From Hanamia caeni (GTDB taxonomy: Bacteria > Bacteroidota > Bacteroidia > Chitinophagales > Chitinophagaceae), in assembly GCF_003721595.1 (NCBI RefSeq), contig NZ_RJJR01000012.1, positions 1-64,000 of the forward strand: a stretch of DNA of 64,000 nt, written 5' to 3'. How positions within the stretch are numbered: the stretch's first letter is position 1; each line of letters starts with the position of its first letter. Positions 53,003 through 63,000 of the stretch are shown one piece after another. The position numbers and the translations under genes were made by a program. The notes under the pieces are model-generated. The model did no database searches. It was not told where the DNA came from and was given only the letters and a program-made list of their open reading frames with translations.

Positions 53003-53898
53003 TGAAAAATAATCTTTGTATAATCTTATTGTGCACATGCGGTATGGTATTATCACACCAATCCATACTCGCACAAAAGAACGACAGCATGAACACCATG
53101 TACAATTCTTTATTAATTGAACGAACAGAAACAGAAGCGTGGAGGAGCTTGCTTGACGCTGCGCCTGATTCTTTGAGAAAAGTAAACGGTATGAAATACA
53201 TGGCGATTGGCGGAGGCACTGCGATTAATTTTCAAAAAAATCCTATTCCTCTTTTCAACCGTGTTATCGGTTTGGGTTTAAGCGAGCCGCTCACCCAACA
53301 GGTGATCGATTCTGTAAAAAATTTTTACACGCATGATGAAAAATATCTCATTCATTTTTCATCGCCAATGAAGCCTTCCAATCCGGATGCTTTATTGAAG
53401 CAAAATGGCTTTTATATTGCGGGAGCGTGGGAAAGAATTGTGAGAGATAACAAGCCTTTGTACGGCGATGGCGATACGATCGAAGTACGGCAGGTAGATT
53501 CATCCTTGGTAGAAAGCTGGGTAAAATTTTTGATAGATACTTATGGGTTTGACTTTTACTGGTGGCCACGCGCTTTTGCTTTCCGGCAAGGCTGGAAACA
53601 TTATGTAGCGCTGCGTGATGGTAAAATACTTGCGTGCCGTTCTTTTTTTACAACAAAAAATAAAACAATTTTTTCCGGGGTAGAGGCTCCCGTGCCGGGC
53701 GTCATGACTTCAAACCACGCACCCGATTTTGCTATTTGGAAAAGAGCAATTTCTGATGGATTGAAAGAAGGAGCTACTTTATTTGTGGCGGATATTGAAC
53801 TACCAGACAAAGAAAAAAATAAAGAAGCTTATGAAGGTTTTAAGCAACTTGGATTTGCTATCGCGTACACACGTTACCATTACAGGCTGAATAAATAA
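53002..53898 (+). CDS. Exported GNAT-like protein, unknown function
   Basis: A 298-residue protein with a signal segment (LCIILLCTCGMVLSHQSILA). The second half (VRQVDSSLVESWVKFLIDTYGFDF, YVALRDGKILACRSFFTT, GVMTSNHAPDFAIWKRAISDGLKEGATLFVADIE, AYEGFKQLGFAIAYTRYHYRL) has the strand/helix order of a GNAT acetyltransferase, but export is unusual for an acetyl-CoA enzyme. Function is open. Its start overlaps the preceding stop. Confidence 0.6.
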   Translation: MKNNLCIILLCTCGMVLSHQSILAQKNDSMNTMYNSLLIERTETEAWRSLLDAAPDSLRKVNGMKYMAIGGGTAINFQKNPIPLFNRVIGLGLSEPLTQQVIDSVKNFYTHDEKYLIHFSSPMKPSNPDALLKQNGFYIAGAWERIVRDNKPLYGDGDTIEVRQVDSSLVESWVKFLIDTYGFDFYWWPRAFAFRQGWKHYVALRDGKILACRSFFTTKNKTIFSGVEAPVPGVMTSNHAPDFAIWKRAISDGLKEGATLFVADIELPDKEKNKEAYEGFKQLGFAIAYTRYHYRLNK

Positions 53899-54078
53899 TA
53901 AGTTGCAATTGTACGATGTTAAATAAATTGTGCGTTAGCAATTCGCTCTGAAAATTCTTTCTTGAACAACAGAAAAAAAATCTTAATTTTTTGTTCGTTC
54001 TCCGGCCGCTTTTGGCAGCTCCGCAAGCGACCGAACGAAACCAGTGCTGGTCGCAACATACATGCTGATAGTTGTTGC

Positions 54079-54738
54079 TTAATTTAGTATGCCAAAATAA
54101 ATCATGGTCAAAGCAATGGTATCATACGAGGCATGCGATACAATAGGATGCCATAAATTTCCATTATATCGTTTAAGTAAATACGTCCAATACAAACCAC
54201 CGAGCGTTGCAGGGATTACACCAAAAATGCCTTGCTGCCAATGGTACAGGCCAAATAAGATGCTTGTCAAAAGCCCGGCCATCCAAAATGAAAGTGAATA
54301 GTTTGAAAACCATTTTTGCATAGTTCTTTGAATGAATCCTCTGAAAACAATTTCTTCATAAGAGCCGCCCACCACCCATGCTGCTAACATTATAGCCAAC
54401 AGCTTTTTTATATTATTTTTTATAAAATCATACTCTGTATAATCACTGATGTAATCCCTGAAGAAATGATTGATAAAAGGGAAATAAACGATTTTTATAA
54501 AAGCCATCCAGAGGATTGCTGAAAGGATGCCCACCACAAAAGTGTGAACAGATAAGCCTTTCCGTGTAAGACCGACGTCGGCGAGCGTTTTATTTTGTCG
54601 CTTTAAATAAAAAACAATTAGCAGAAAGCAGACAAGGGCATAAGAATAAAAAGGTAACGGAACATAATGCGGAAACAAAACCAGAAATGCAATGATAACA
54701 GGCTCTGCAATGGTTCGCCGGAGATTTATTTTATTCAT
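54079..54738 (-). CDS. CPBP-family intramembrane glutamic protease
   Basis: A 219-residue membrane protein of the Rce1/CPBP (Abi) family. The catalytic motifs are all present: EEIVFRG (EExxxR) near residue 127, FGLYH (FxxxH) near 163 and HASYD (HxxxD/N) near 204. About six helices surround them. Bacterial members process membrane or prenylated peptides, or give immunity to bacteriocins. It precedes a broken DHFR-family gene on the same strand order. Confidence 0.85.
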   Translation of the reverse strand: MNKINLRRTIAEPVIIAFLVLFPHYVPLPFYSYALVCFLLIVFYLKRQNKTLADVGLTRKGLSVHTFVVGILSAILWMAFIKIVYFPFINHFFRDYISDYTEYDFIKNNIKKLLAIMLAAWVVGGSYEEIVFRGFIQRTMQKWFSNYSLSFWMAGLLTSILFGLYHWQQGIFGVIPATLGGLYWTYLLKRYNGNLWHPIVSHASYDTIALTMIYFGILN

Positions 54739-54778
54739 GAAATCATTTTACAATTGCGCCAACTGGCTGTGATCTTTT

Positions 54779-55335
54779 TCATTTTATTATTTTATAGCAC
54801 AGTTCTACCATTCCGTTTTTATAAGCTTTTGCATCGGTAAGATGTAACGTTTGCTCTTGTCCGATGTGGTCAAAAAATAATATTCCTTCACCTAAAATAA
54901 TGGGTAAAATACTTACTCTTATTTCGTCCGCCAATTGTTGCCGGATAAGTTCTTTCGTAAGTATTGATCCGCCTGCTACCCACACTTTTTTGTAATTCGG
55001 TTTCAACCGTTCGTTTACGAATTTATCCAGGTTGCCCGAATAAAATTCAACGTTTGGTTTCTCCGATATAAAATTGCGGCTTGTAATACGATAGTTGGCT
55101 TATCTCCATAAGCCCAACCGTAAGATTTTGAAAGTTCCAAAGCGTGTTCATAAGTCCTGGAGCCCATCACATAACAATCGATTGCTTTCAGAAATTCCTC
55201 CGGGTCCTGGCCGTCTACGCCTTTATCGTAATAATGCGATGTATCAAACCACGAAATACTGTTGTCTTTTTTGGCAATCATTCCGTCAAGACTCGATACC
55301 ATATGGATTGTTATGCTAAATTCGCTTGCCGTCAT
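54779..55335 (-). pseudogene. Dihydrofolate-reductase-family (RibD C-terminal-like) gene, frameshifted
   Basis: The N-terminal part (from the ATG at 55335) has MVSSLDGMIAKKDNSISWF and CYVMGSRTYEHALELSKSYGWAYGDKPTIVL, the C-terminal part has KKVWVAGGSILTKELIRQQLADEIRVSILPIILGEG. Both belong to one RibD_C/DHFR-like protein of about 185 residues. The frames are joined by adding one base near 55083-55085: IVL is then followed by SRNFISEKPNVEFYSGNLDKF. A single-base deletion, real or a sequencing error, is the simplest explanation. Confidence 0.82.
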
Positions 55336-55591
55336 TGTTTAGTGTTGTTGTGAGTGGTGCTCCGAGGTTGCGTGTATCGGTACAGCTTTGTTCATCCGGA
55401 TAATAGCTATTCGCCCGGCCGTAAACTGAAGCCGAATTTATAAAAATCAAAACAAAAAATCCTATTATTTGTTCCTTTACTGTCACCAGCCGGGCGGCCC
55501 ACCGTGCGTAGTTTTGATGCACAAAAAACAGTGCATAAAAGCGACATTCGAATGCACCATTTTCTAATCGCTTTTATGACCGGCTGTTCGC

Positions 55592-55599
55592 TACCTTTG
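55592..55599 (+). promoter_or_regulatory. -7 promoter box (TACCTTTG) for the fRMsr gene
   Basis: A perfect TAnnTTTG box ending 11 bp before the ATG at 55611, implying a very short leader. Confidence 0.5.
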
Positions 55600-55610
55600 T
55601 AAAAAATTTT

Positions 55611-56084
55611 ATGGCTGAAGACCTTGTAATCATAAAAGGAAATAAAGTAGAAGAATATCAATCACTGCTTCCCCAGATAAAAGGATTGCTTACCGGCGAA
55701 ACTGACCTTGTGGCCAATATGGCAAATGTGGCGGCCGCGCTTAAAGAACAATTTCAATGGTTTTGGGTTGGCTTTTATGTAGTAAAAAATAATGAACTGG
55801 TGCTGGCGCCTTTCCAGGGGCCTGTAGCCTGCACAAGAATTCAAAAAGGCAGAGGCGTTTGCGGAACGGCATGGACGCGCGCTGAAACACTCATTGTGCC
55901 TGATGTTGCAAAATTTCCCGGTCACATAGCCTGTAATAGCTTGTCAAAGTCAGAGATAGTGGTGCCAGTTAAAAGAAACGGCGAAGTGGTTGCTGTTTTA
56001 GATATTGACAGCGACGCCTTTAACGTTTTTGATGATACTGATAAGAAATATCTTGAAGAAATTGTTGGGTTGATAAATTTTTGA
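55611..56084 (+). CDS. msrC: Free methionine-(R)-sulfoxide reductase (GAF domain)
   Basis: A 157-residue GAF-domain enzyme that reduces free methionine-R-sulfoxide. The family cysteines are in GPVACTRI, GRGVCGTAW and HIACNS, and the substrate pocket segment WFWVGFYVV plus SEIVVPVKRNGEVVAVLDIDS match the YebR/fRMsr group. Length is typical. It stands alone after a divergent gene and is probably a stress or housekeeping gene. Confidence 0.9.
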   Translation: MAEDLVIIKGNKVEEYQSLLPQIKGLLTGETDLVANMANVAAALKEQFQWFWVGFYVVKNNELVLAPFQGPVACTRIQKGRGVCGTAWTRAETLIVPDVAKFPGHIACNSLSKSEIVVPVKRNGEVVAVLDIDSDAFNVFDDTDKKYLEEIVGLINF

Positions 56085-56113
56085 ATGATTGGTGATGGAA
56101 ATCTTCGCGCAGT

Positions 56114-56590
56114 TTACTGTCCGTGGTTACTTACTTCTTTTGGAAATTTATCAGCGACGAGGTTTAGCCTGATGTTGTGTTCCAGATATGCTTTCAATCC
56201 GTCCAAAACAGTTGTAAAACCTCCTGTGCTGTCCTTGATTACCTGGATTAAATCATTTCCTGTTTCTTCGAAACCATAGTTTTTAATTACGACATAAGTC
56301 GTTTCGGGTGTCAATGCTGTAAACTCGTAATCCACTATTGTCGCGGGGTCGCCCCATTCTGTTGAAATAAGTTTGTCAGCGATAATTTCCTTTGTCAATA
56401 CATTGGTGGTAATGCCATACATTTCCCATTCCCATTTCACTGTTTTCCCTGCTTCGAGTTTTCCGCTTGATTTGGTAAACCAAAAATTAGTCGTAATTGC
56501 CGGGTCAATGAATGCCTGGAAAACTTGTGAAACAGGTTTCCTGATTAGCATTTGTGTTTCTACGGTGGCAAATTTTAAGTTACTGTTCAT
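56114..56590 (-). CDS. SRPBCC (AHSA1-like) domain protein
   Basis: A 158-residue protein with VETQMLIRKPVSQVFQAFIDPAITTNFWFTKSSGKLEAG at the N-terminus and a C-terminal helix NDLIQVIKDSTGGFTTVLDGLKAYLEHNI, the usual SRPBCC layout. I start at the ATG at 56590. Its start is 5 bp from the stop of the upstream SRPBCC gene, so the two form an operon and may be related by duplication or work as a pair. Confidence 0.8.
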   Translation of the reverse strand: MNSNLKFATVETQMLIRKPVSQVFQAFIDPAITTNFWFTKSSGKLEAGKTVKWEWEMYGITTNVLTKEIIADKLISTEWGDPATIVDYEFTALTPETTYVVIKNYGFEETGNDLIQVIKDSTGGFTTVLDGLKAYLEHNIRLNLVADKFPKEVSNHGQ

Positions 56591-56595
56591 TTTGC

Positions 56596-57024
56596 TTATT
56601 TTTTTTCCAAAAAACCTTTGAGCGAAACATTGATAATATGATCCCAACCCGCCTCAAAGTTATGAACGGCGAAATCAGGAATCGGAGGAAACGTTTCAAA
56701 TCCTGTATGAGTTAGTTTTAAACGTGTTTTTTTATTTTCTTCCAACAATTCAAATGTGACATACGTAATGCCTTCATAGCCCTCATACCGCCAACTGTAA
56801 GTAAGTTTTTGTTGGGGAATAACTTCGGTAATTTCACACAGATGTTTGTATTGTGTTCCGTCTTCCGGGCCACCCATAAATTCAAACTTAAATCCTGGTT
56901 CTGTTTTAAATTCAGCAAGGTTAAAATACCATTGTTTCATCCTTTCTTTTTCGGTAATGGCCCACCACACCGATTCTTTATTTGCATCAAAAATGCGTTC
57001 AACATTTACGGTTTGTTTTTTCAT
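56596..57024 (-). CDS. SRPBCC (AHSA1-like) domain protein
   Basis: A 142-residue protein: VERIFDANKESVWWAITEKERMKQWYFNLAEFKTEPGFKFEF opens the fold, KLTYSWRYEGYEGITYVTFEL forms the central strands, and HNFEAGWDHIINVSLKGFLEK is the ligand-pocket helix. It is the first gene of a two-gene SRPBCC operon. In many bacteria such genes follow an ArsR-type regulator; none is present here. Confidence 0.82.
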   Translation of the reverse strand: MKKQTVNVERIFDANKESVWWAITEKERMKQWYFNLAEFKTEPGFKFEFMGGPEDGTQYKHLCEITEVIPQQKLTYSWRYEGYEGITYVTFELLEENKKTRLKLTHTGFETFPPIPDFAVHNFEAGWDHIINVSLKGFLEKK

Positions 57025-57107
57025 TTTTCTTGTTTTTTGTTAGCTGTAAACTATTGTCCCGGCCGGGTCTGGCAAAGGGGGCTTGAAGATAAATCACCTA
57101 AAAGTAG

Positions 57108-57443
57108 AATATAACAGAGTTAAGACTGGTTTTTTCCAAATCTACTAAGAAAAAAATAAGCGATTATGCGAGATCCATTCTTCTCGACAAACCAATTACT
57201 GTTTACACCCGAAGCATATCACTTGATAACTTTATTTCAGAGATGATTTTACTCAGAAGTGAATTGAAGTCTATCGCAAATAATTTCAATCAATCCGTAA
57301 AAAAGCTGCACACTTTAGATGAAATTTCAGAGATAAAAGTATGGGCAATTTTAAATAAAAAAAGCAAAGAAATGTTATTTAAAAAGGTAGGTGAAATCAG
57401 AGAAAAAATTAATCAAATTTCTGACAAATGGTTGCAAGAATAA
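57108..57443 (+). pseudogene. mobC: mobC-like mobilisation gene, start missing
   Basis: The frame from a stop at 57105 reads KSTKKKISDYARSILLDKPITVYTRSISL then LLRSELKSIANNFNQSVKKLHTL, matching the MobC/relaxosome proteins of Bacteroidota mobilisable elements, including the NNFNQ...KLH signature. There is no usable ATG upstream; the only one (57243) would drop the DNA-binding half. It overlaps the mobA frame by 16 bp, the usual mobC-mobA coupling. Confidence 0.75.
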
Positions 57444-57763
57444 ATACAAGCAAAAGCCATTTAAAAGCGCTCAATTATAATGAGCAAAAAGTAAGAAATG
57501 AAAAAGCAGCATGCATCTGTGCATCCGGGTTTATTAAGGGCAAAAATGAACTAAATTTTTACAATAAACTTCACCATTTTGAAAGGTATATTTCGTTAAG
57601 TAATCAAGGTAATGGCTATATTTTTTTCATTGCACTTTTAATAAATCGTTCCTCGATCGCCTCAGTTATCATTTGCCTTGTTTCTTTTTTTATCTTGCTT
57701 ACTTCCAGCAGACAATTTTTTATCAATATTAAAAGAATAACTGAGCCATTTCATTGCCTTTAA
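57428..57763 (+). pseudogene. mobA: Relaxase/mobilisation nuclease (mobA-like), truncated
   Basis: The first 55 or so of 111 residues (MVARINTSKSHLKALNYNEQKV, AACICASGFIKGKNELNFYNKLHHFERYISL) are the conserved N-terminus of Bacteroidota MobA/BmgA-type relaxases, normally over 300 residues. Right after this, before the KTN/HISLNFD catalytic segment, homology is replaced by an unrelated hydrophobic stretch. With the decayed mobC it marks the scar of a mobilisable element. Confidence 0.78.
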
Positions 57764-57894
57764 ATCCTCTGATTTACATTTGAGCGTTTATCTATAGCAC
57801 AATTACTTTTCGCATTCTTAAGCGATTACAAAATATTTTTGATCTGAAATTTAAATACAAGTGTGCGAAAATGAATTCAGATACTAATCCTTCA

Positions 57895-58794
57895 TTAATC
57901 CTTATTAACCGACCTGTATTTCGTTGGTGACATCCCAATCACTTTCGAAAACCTTCGTGAAAAATAATACGGGTCATCAAAGCCCATATTAATAGAAATT
58001 TCTTTCACCGATTGGTCGGTGAAATCCAATAGTTGGCTGGCTTTCTGCATTTTCATTTGAATAAAATAATCAATAGGAGCGTATCCCGTTTTCTCTTTAA
58101 ATAAACCTGAAAAGCGTGAAGGCGAATAATGATAAAGGCTGCTGAACTCATTAAGGGAAATATTTTTAGTGATATTTTCCCTCATATACAAAATAGCCTG
58201 ATCTACGCAATTGAGCTTTTCATCTGAAACACTAAAATGCCTGGAGTTGTATATAAACAAACTTAAAAAATGGGAAAGACACATGTTAGCAAATAACAAA
58301 TTATCTTTGCTGTAGCCCAATTCCAGCGCTTTATAAATTTTGGAAAAACACGAAAAAATTTCGTTGCTGCTTTTTACATGATGTGGTTTAAAATAGGCTT
58401 GTACTGTATGTATTGAATTGAAGTACGCGAGCATGTCTCCACCAAAATGAACCCAGTAAATGCTCCATGGATTGTTGTCGTTGCTGCCATAGGAATGCTT
58501 TACATTTTGTGGCAAAATGAAAAACTCGTGAGCACCAACATCATATTTTTGATCTTCTATTTTATACCATCCGCTACCATCTACACAGTAAAAAAGAAAG
58601 TTCTCCGGCAACCCTTTTTTGCGCGAAGTATAATGCCCCGCTGCTTTAGGATAATAACCGAGTCCGCAAACATAAAGCTGGTTCAGCATGGCTTTTACCA
58701 ATACTTTTGATTTGAGAACAGGCTTAGGTATTTCAATACGTTGACGTCCTTGCCCATACCATATATTTTTATGTGAGCCGCCTTTTTTTTCCAT
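57895..58794 (-). CDS. AraC-family transcriptional regulator with cupin-like sensor
   Basis: A 299-residue regulator. The N-terminal AraC-type ligand-binding cupin (about 50-150; FLFYCVDGSGWYKIEDQKYDVGAHEFFILPQNVKHSYGSN) precedes two HTH motifs (about 205-295; LNEFSSLYHYSPSRFSGLFKEKTGYAPIDYFIQMKMQKASQLLDFTDQSVKEISINMGFDDPYYFSRRFSKVIGMSPTKYR). It is divergent from a DUF3826-SusC-SusD cluster and is the likely activator of that polysaccharide locus. Confidence 0.9.
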   Translation of the reverse strand: MEKKGGSHKNIWYGQGRQRIEIPKPVLKSKVLVKAMLNQLYVCGLGYYPKAAGHYTSRKKGLPENFLFYCVDGSGWYKIEDQKYDVGAHEFFILPQNVKHSYGSNDNNPWSIYWVHFGGDMLAYFNSIHTVQAYFKPHHVKSSNEIFSCFSKIYKALELGYSKDNLLFANMCLSHFLSLFIYNSRHFSVSDEKLNCVDQAILYMRENITKNISLNEFSSLYHYSPSRFSGLFKEKTGYAPIDYFIQMKMQKASQLLDFTDQSVKEISINMGFDDPYYFSRRFSKVIGMSPTKYRSVNKD

Positions 58795-59294
58795 TTTTAA
58801 TGTGATTCAATGATGGCGTAAATTATAAAAAATAGCGAAATTGTCCATCATTATAGGAAAACCTGACATTGGTTTTAACTTTTCATGCCTATAATTTTGA
58901 TAACGCAATTAAGCAATCAACAACCCATAGTTTTTTAATAGTCGTCTCGATTGCTATTGCTTCTAAAGTAAAGCTGGTATGAATGAATTTAACTTTTGCT
59001 GAGAAAAAGTGTGGCTTTCTTCTCAATTAACGATGGTTGATAATAATGTAATGTACTAATCCGGTTAATAGTTTTACCCCTGAAATACTTTTTTAAAGAA
59101 AGTATAATGTAAGAGATATGAATGCATTGAAGAAGAATAAAAAAAGTAATTAGGAATAAGAAACAGAGAACAAGAAATAACGAATATAAACAGAGCGCAC
59201 CCCTTTCCTTCGGAGCGGGGTTGGGGTGAGGCCAAAAATCATAGTAAACAAACAAATAATGCGAAATCGTGTTCTTCTATTTAAAAGACGGATT
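58795..59294. promoter_or_regulatory. 500-bp divergent promoter region of the right-hand SusCD locus
   Basis: No gene is seen. It must hold the promoters of the AraC gene and of the DUF3826-SusC-SusD operon. It also contains the REP-like palindrome at 59198-59233. Confidence 0.5.
59198..59233. repeat. REP-like palindrome (CACCCC...GGGGTG type)
   Basis: CCCCTTTCC TTCG GAGCGGGG forms a strong hairpin, flanked by outer CACCCC and GGGGTG arms and a GAGGCC end. I recognise this as a very common intergenic element in Bacteroidota genomes, distinct from the two other REP types in this window. Confidence 0.7.
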
Positions 59295-59975
59295 ATGAAT
59301 AAAAAGTATTTCTGCCTGTTGGCTTGTGTAGCTTTTTTCGCTTCAGCAACGGCTCAAAGTAATACAGAGCAACCAGATAAGGAGCAGGCTTATATAAAGG
59401 TAATTGATCAGCGAGCCCGGAAAATTGTTGCTCCTCTTGGTATTAAAGATGCCGGCAAAGCGGAAAGAGTAAAAGATATTATTGCGTTAAGATATCATCA
59501 GCTAAATGATTGGCAAAATGAGGAAGAAGCAAAAGTGAAAGCAGCGAAGGCTAAAAATACCACTGATAAGGCAGCGTTGAAAGCGCAAATAGCTTCTTAC
59601 CAAAAAGAAGAAGATGCGCAAATTGATTCTTCCCACAAAGCCTATATTTCAGCCTTGTCGAAAGAACTAACACCGCAACAGGTAGATAAAGTAAAAGATG
59701 GGATGACATATAATATATTGCCGGTCACTTACAAGGGATACCAGGAAATGATACCCAATCTTACGACTACGCAAAAAGCACAAATATTCGCTTGGCTTAA
59801 GGAAGCTCGCGAACATGCTATTGATGCCGGCAGTTCAGAAAAGAAACATTGGTGGTTTGGAAAATACAAAGGAAGGATTAATAATTATCTCTCGGCACAA
59901 GGGTATGATCTTAAGAAAGAAGGTGAGGAGTGGCAGAAAAGAAGAGATTCAGCAAAATCCGCTGTGGAGAAATAG
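59295..59975 (+). CDS. DUF3826 protein of a polysaccharide locus
   Basis: A 226-residue exported protein: signal peptide (YFCLLACVAFFASATAQS), then a helical domain with Lys/Glu-rich coils (IDQRARKIVAPLGIKDAGKAERVKDIIALRYHQLNDW, EEEAKVKAAKAKN) and ILPVTYKGYQEMIPNLTTTQKAQIFAWLKEAREHAIDAGSSEKKHWWFGKYKGRINNYL, the DUF3826 signature. The role is unknown, but it occurs in SusCD-type loci. I start at the ATG at 59295; the longer frame overlaps a repeat. SusC follows 103 bp downstream. Confidence 0.82.
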   Translation: MNKKYFCLLACVAFFASATAQSNTEQPDKEQAYIKVIDQRARKIVAPLGIKDAGKAERVKDIIALRYHQLNDWQNEEEAKVKAAKAKNTTDKAALKAQIASYQKEEDAQIDSSHKAYISALSKELTPQQVDKVKDGMTYNILPVTYKGYQEMIPNLTTTQKAQIFAWLKEAREHAIDAGSSEKKHWWFGKYKGRINNYLSAQGYDLKKEGEEWQKRRDSAKSAVEK

Positions 59976-60078
59976 ACTATCAAAGAATACAATTAATACA
60001 CAAGATTTTTTAAATACGGATGGGTTAAAGTCCCTACAAATTGCTGGTTTAATTTTTTATAAACTTAAAGATTTAAAG

Positions 60079-63000
60079 ATGAATCGACATTTCACTAAAA
60101 GCGCACTGATCCTGTTAATAGGTGCGTTAGGCTGCTTAACCTCATTTGCACAATCGAAAACGATTAAGGGAGTTATCAAAAGCGCCGACACACAGGAACC
60201 GCTTCAGGGTGTCACTATCGGGATAAAAGGCCAGGCGGTTGGCGGCACATTTACCAATAGCAGGGGAGAGTTTTCACTTGTGGTTCCTTCGGATAAGGCG
60301 GTATTGAAGGTGTCGTCTGTAGGATACCAATACCAGGAAATACCGGTGGGTGATAAAACCACTTTTTCAATTTCTCTGGATAAAGACGCCAAGGGATTGG
60401 AAGATGTGGTGGTTGTAGGATACGGTACCCAGAAAAGAGCGCATCTCACTGGTTCGGTAGGTACGGTGGATATGAAAGAAATATTGGACCTTCCGGTAGG
60501 TAATTTATCAGAGGCCTTAAAGGGCCAGATTGTTGGCGTAGGCGTAGCGGGAGGATTTTCACGACCCGGTGAACCCGCCAATATCACCATTCGCAACCCG
60601 ATCTATTTTTCAAAAGACGGGGGTTCAAAAGAGCCGCTGTATGTTATAGATGATATCGTGAGAACCAAAGAAGATTTTGATCTTCTTGACGCATCTGAAA
60701 TAGAAAACATTTCCGTATTAAAAGATGCTGCCGCTGCCATTTATGGGATTTTGGGTTCTAATGGCGTAATTGTGGTAAGAACGAAACACGGAAGACCAGG
60801 GACGCCTTCTATAAATTATAATGCTTCTTTCGGCACCGCAGATGCACCTTTTATGCCCAAAATGATGAGTGGCTACCAGGAAGCAGTTTATCTCAACGAT
60901 TATACTGCAGGAAGAAATAATTGGGACACTGCGTCCACTCATAATTCTTCTTCTTATTATACACCTGATGAACTTGAATATTTTAAAACTCATGATTATA
61001 ACTGGTTGGAAATGGCATGGCAAAAGTCATTTGAAATGCGGCACACGCTGAATATATCCGGAGGATCCGAAAGGGCTACCTATTTTGCTGGCTTCAGTTA
61101 TAATACACAAAACAGCAATTTTAAAGGCTTAGGTTATAAGCGCTATTCAGTACGGGCAAGTTCCGATATCAAACTTGCAGCAGGTTTAAAACTTGGATTA
61201 TCGTTGTCCGCAGATCTTTCTGACAAGAAAAATACCTTCAACAAGCAAGGAGGTGAAAGCCTTGATAACGACTGGAAAACGCTTGTTGGTGAATCACCAT
61301 TTTATCCTCCTTATATAAACGGATTACCGATTCTTATCCCGGATGCCGGCACTAGTTCGAATATAAATACTTATAATTATTTTGCCATTCACGATCTTAA
61401 TAATTATACACGCTCCAGGAATTCGGGTGTTAATTTTCAGGGCCAGCTTTCCTATGAAGTACCTTTCATTAAAGGATTAACTGCAGCAGTCAATTTTAAT
61501 AAAAACATCAGTAATTCATTTGGAAAACAATATGGAACCAAATACGACGTATACCAGTTTGGTACAATCGGCGAACATGATCATATTTTAGACACCAACG
61601 TAATCAGAACCCGCACTTTTAGCAACGGCGACAGGGTCCGTATTAATCCAACCATTGACGAAACTTACCAATTAAATGCGACTCTTCGATATGATAAAAC
61701 ATTTGGAAAGCACCAGGTGAATGCATTATTTGGCTACGAACAGGCAGAATCGAGTAGCGATGGCGTTGCTGGCATGATTGACGGCATTGTTGTTGGCGGA
61801 CTGGACAACCAGAACTTTGGTACAGGCAACCAATCTTCAAATGAAACAATTTCGGAGGCTGGCCGGCTCGCATATATTGGCCGTCTTGATTATAATTATG
61901 CCGGAAAGTATTTATTGGAGCTTCAGTTTCGCGCTGATGCAAGCATAAACTTCGCTCCTGAAAACAGGTGGGGCTATTTTCCTTCCGCTTCAGCAGGATG
62001 GATTATATCAGAAGAAAAGTTTTTCACCAGGATATCAAATACAATTAATTTCCTTAAGCTAAGAGGTTCTGTCGGATTTCTTGGTCTTGATGCCACTAAA
62101 CCGTATCAATGGTTAAGAAGCTATCAAATTCAAACAGGTAAGGCCGCAGTCTTTGGTGGCGATGGTGACAGAGGATTGGCTGTAGTTACAAATCTGGAAA
62201 TGGCGAACCGGGATGTACATTGGGATAACGTTGATAAATACAATATAGGTATCGATGCAAAATTTTTAAACAGCAGGCTTTCCGTAAGTGCAGATGGGTA
62301 CCTGGATCGCCGATACGATATGTTGTCAAATTTAACTTCAGCACCTTCCATATTAATAGGAACTGCTGTTCCTTCTGAAAATTTTGGTAAGGCCAACACT
62401 TTTGGCTACGAGATTTCTGCAAACTGGAGAGACAGGATCAGTAAAGATTGGGGATACAATATGACGTTGAATTTTGACTGGAACGACAATAAAATACTCG
62501 TTACGGATGTTGCAAAAGGAGATATCGGTACTTATCTTGACCCCACCGGCAAGTCAAGCGATATGGGATATCTTGGATATCACAGTTTAGGTATTTTACA
62601 TACACAGGCTGATGTAGATGCCTTGCTAGCCAAGAATCCCGGCTACACTTTATTTGGTAAGGCTCCTCAACCCGGTATGTTATATTTCGAAGACATACGT
62701 GGACCAAAAGATCCAAATACTAATCAATACGGCCCTCCTGATGGAATCATTACGTCTGATGACCAGGAATATCTAAAGGCAAAGCAGGATAATCACTATG
62801 GCTTAGGATTTAACTGGGGAATTTCTTATAAAAATTTAAGCCTGAATGTTGTTTCCGGATTAAGTTGGGGCGGAATTGGTTCCGTTGAAAGTGCAGCAAG
62901 AAAAATTGGGAAACCATACTCAAATCGTCCGGCATTTTGGGCCGATCACTGGACACCGGAAAATACAAACGCTGCGTATCCTTCACCCTATTTCACAGAT

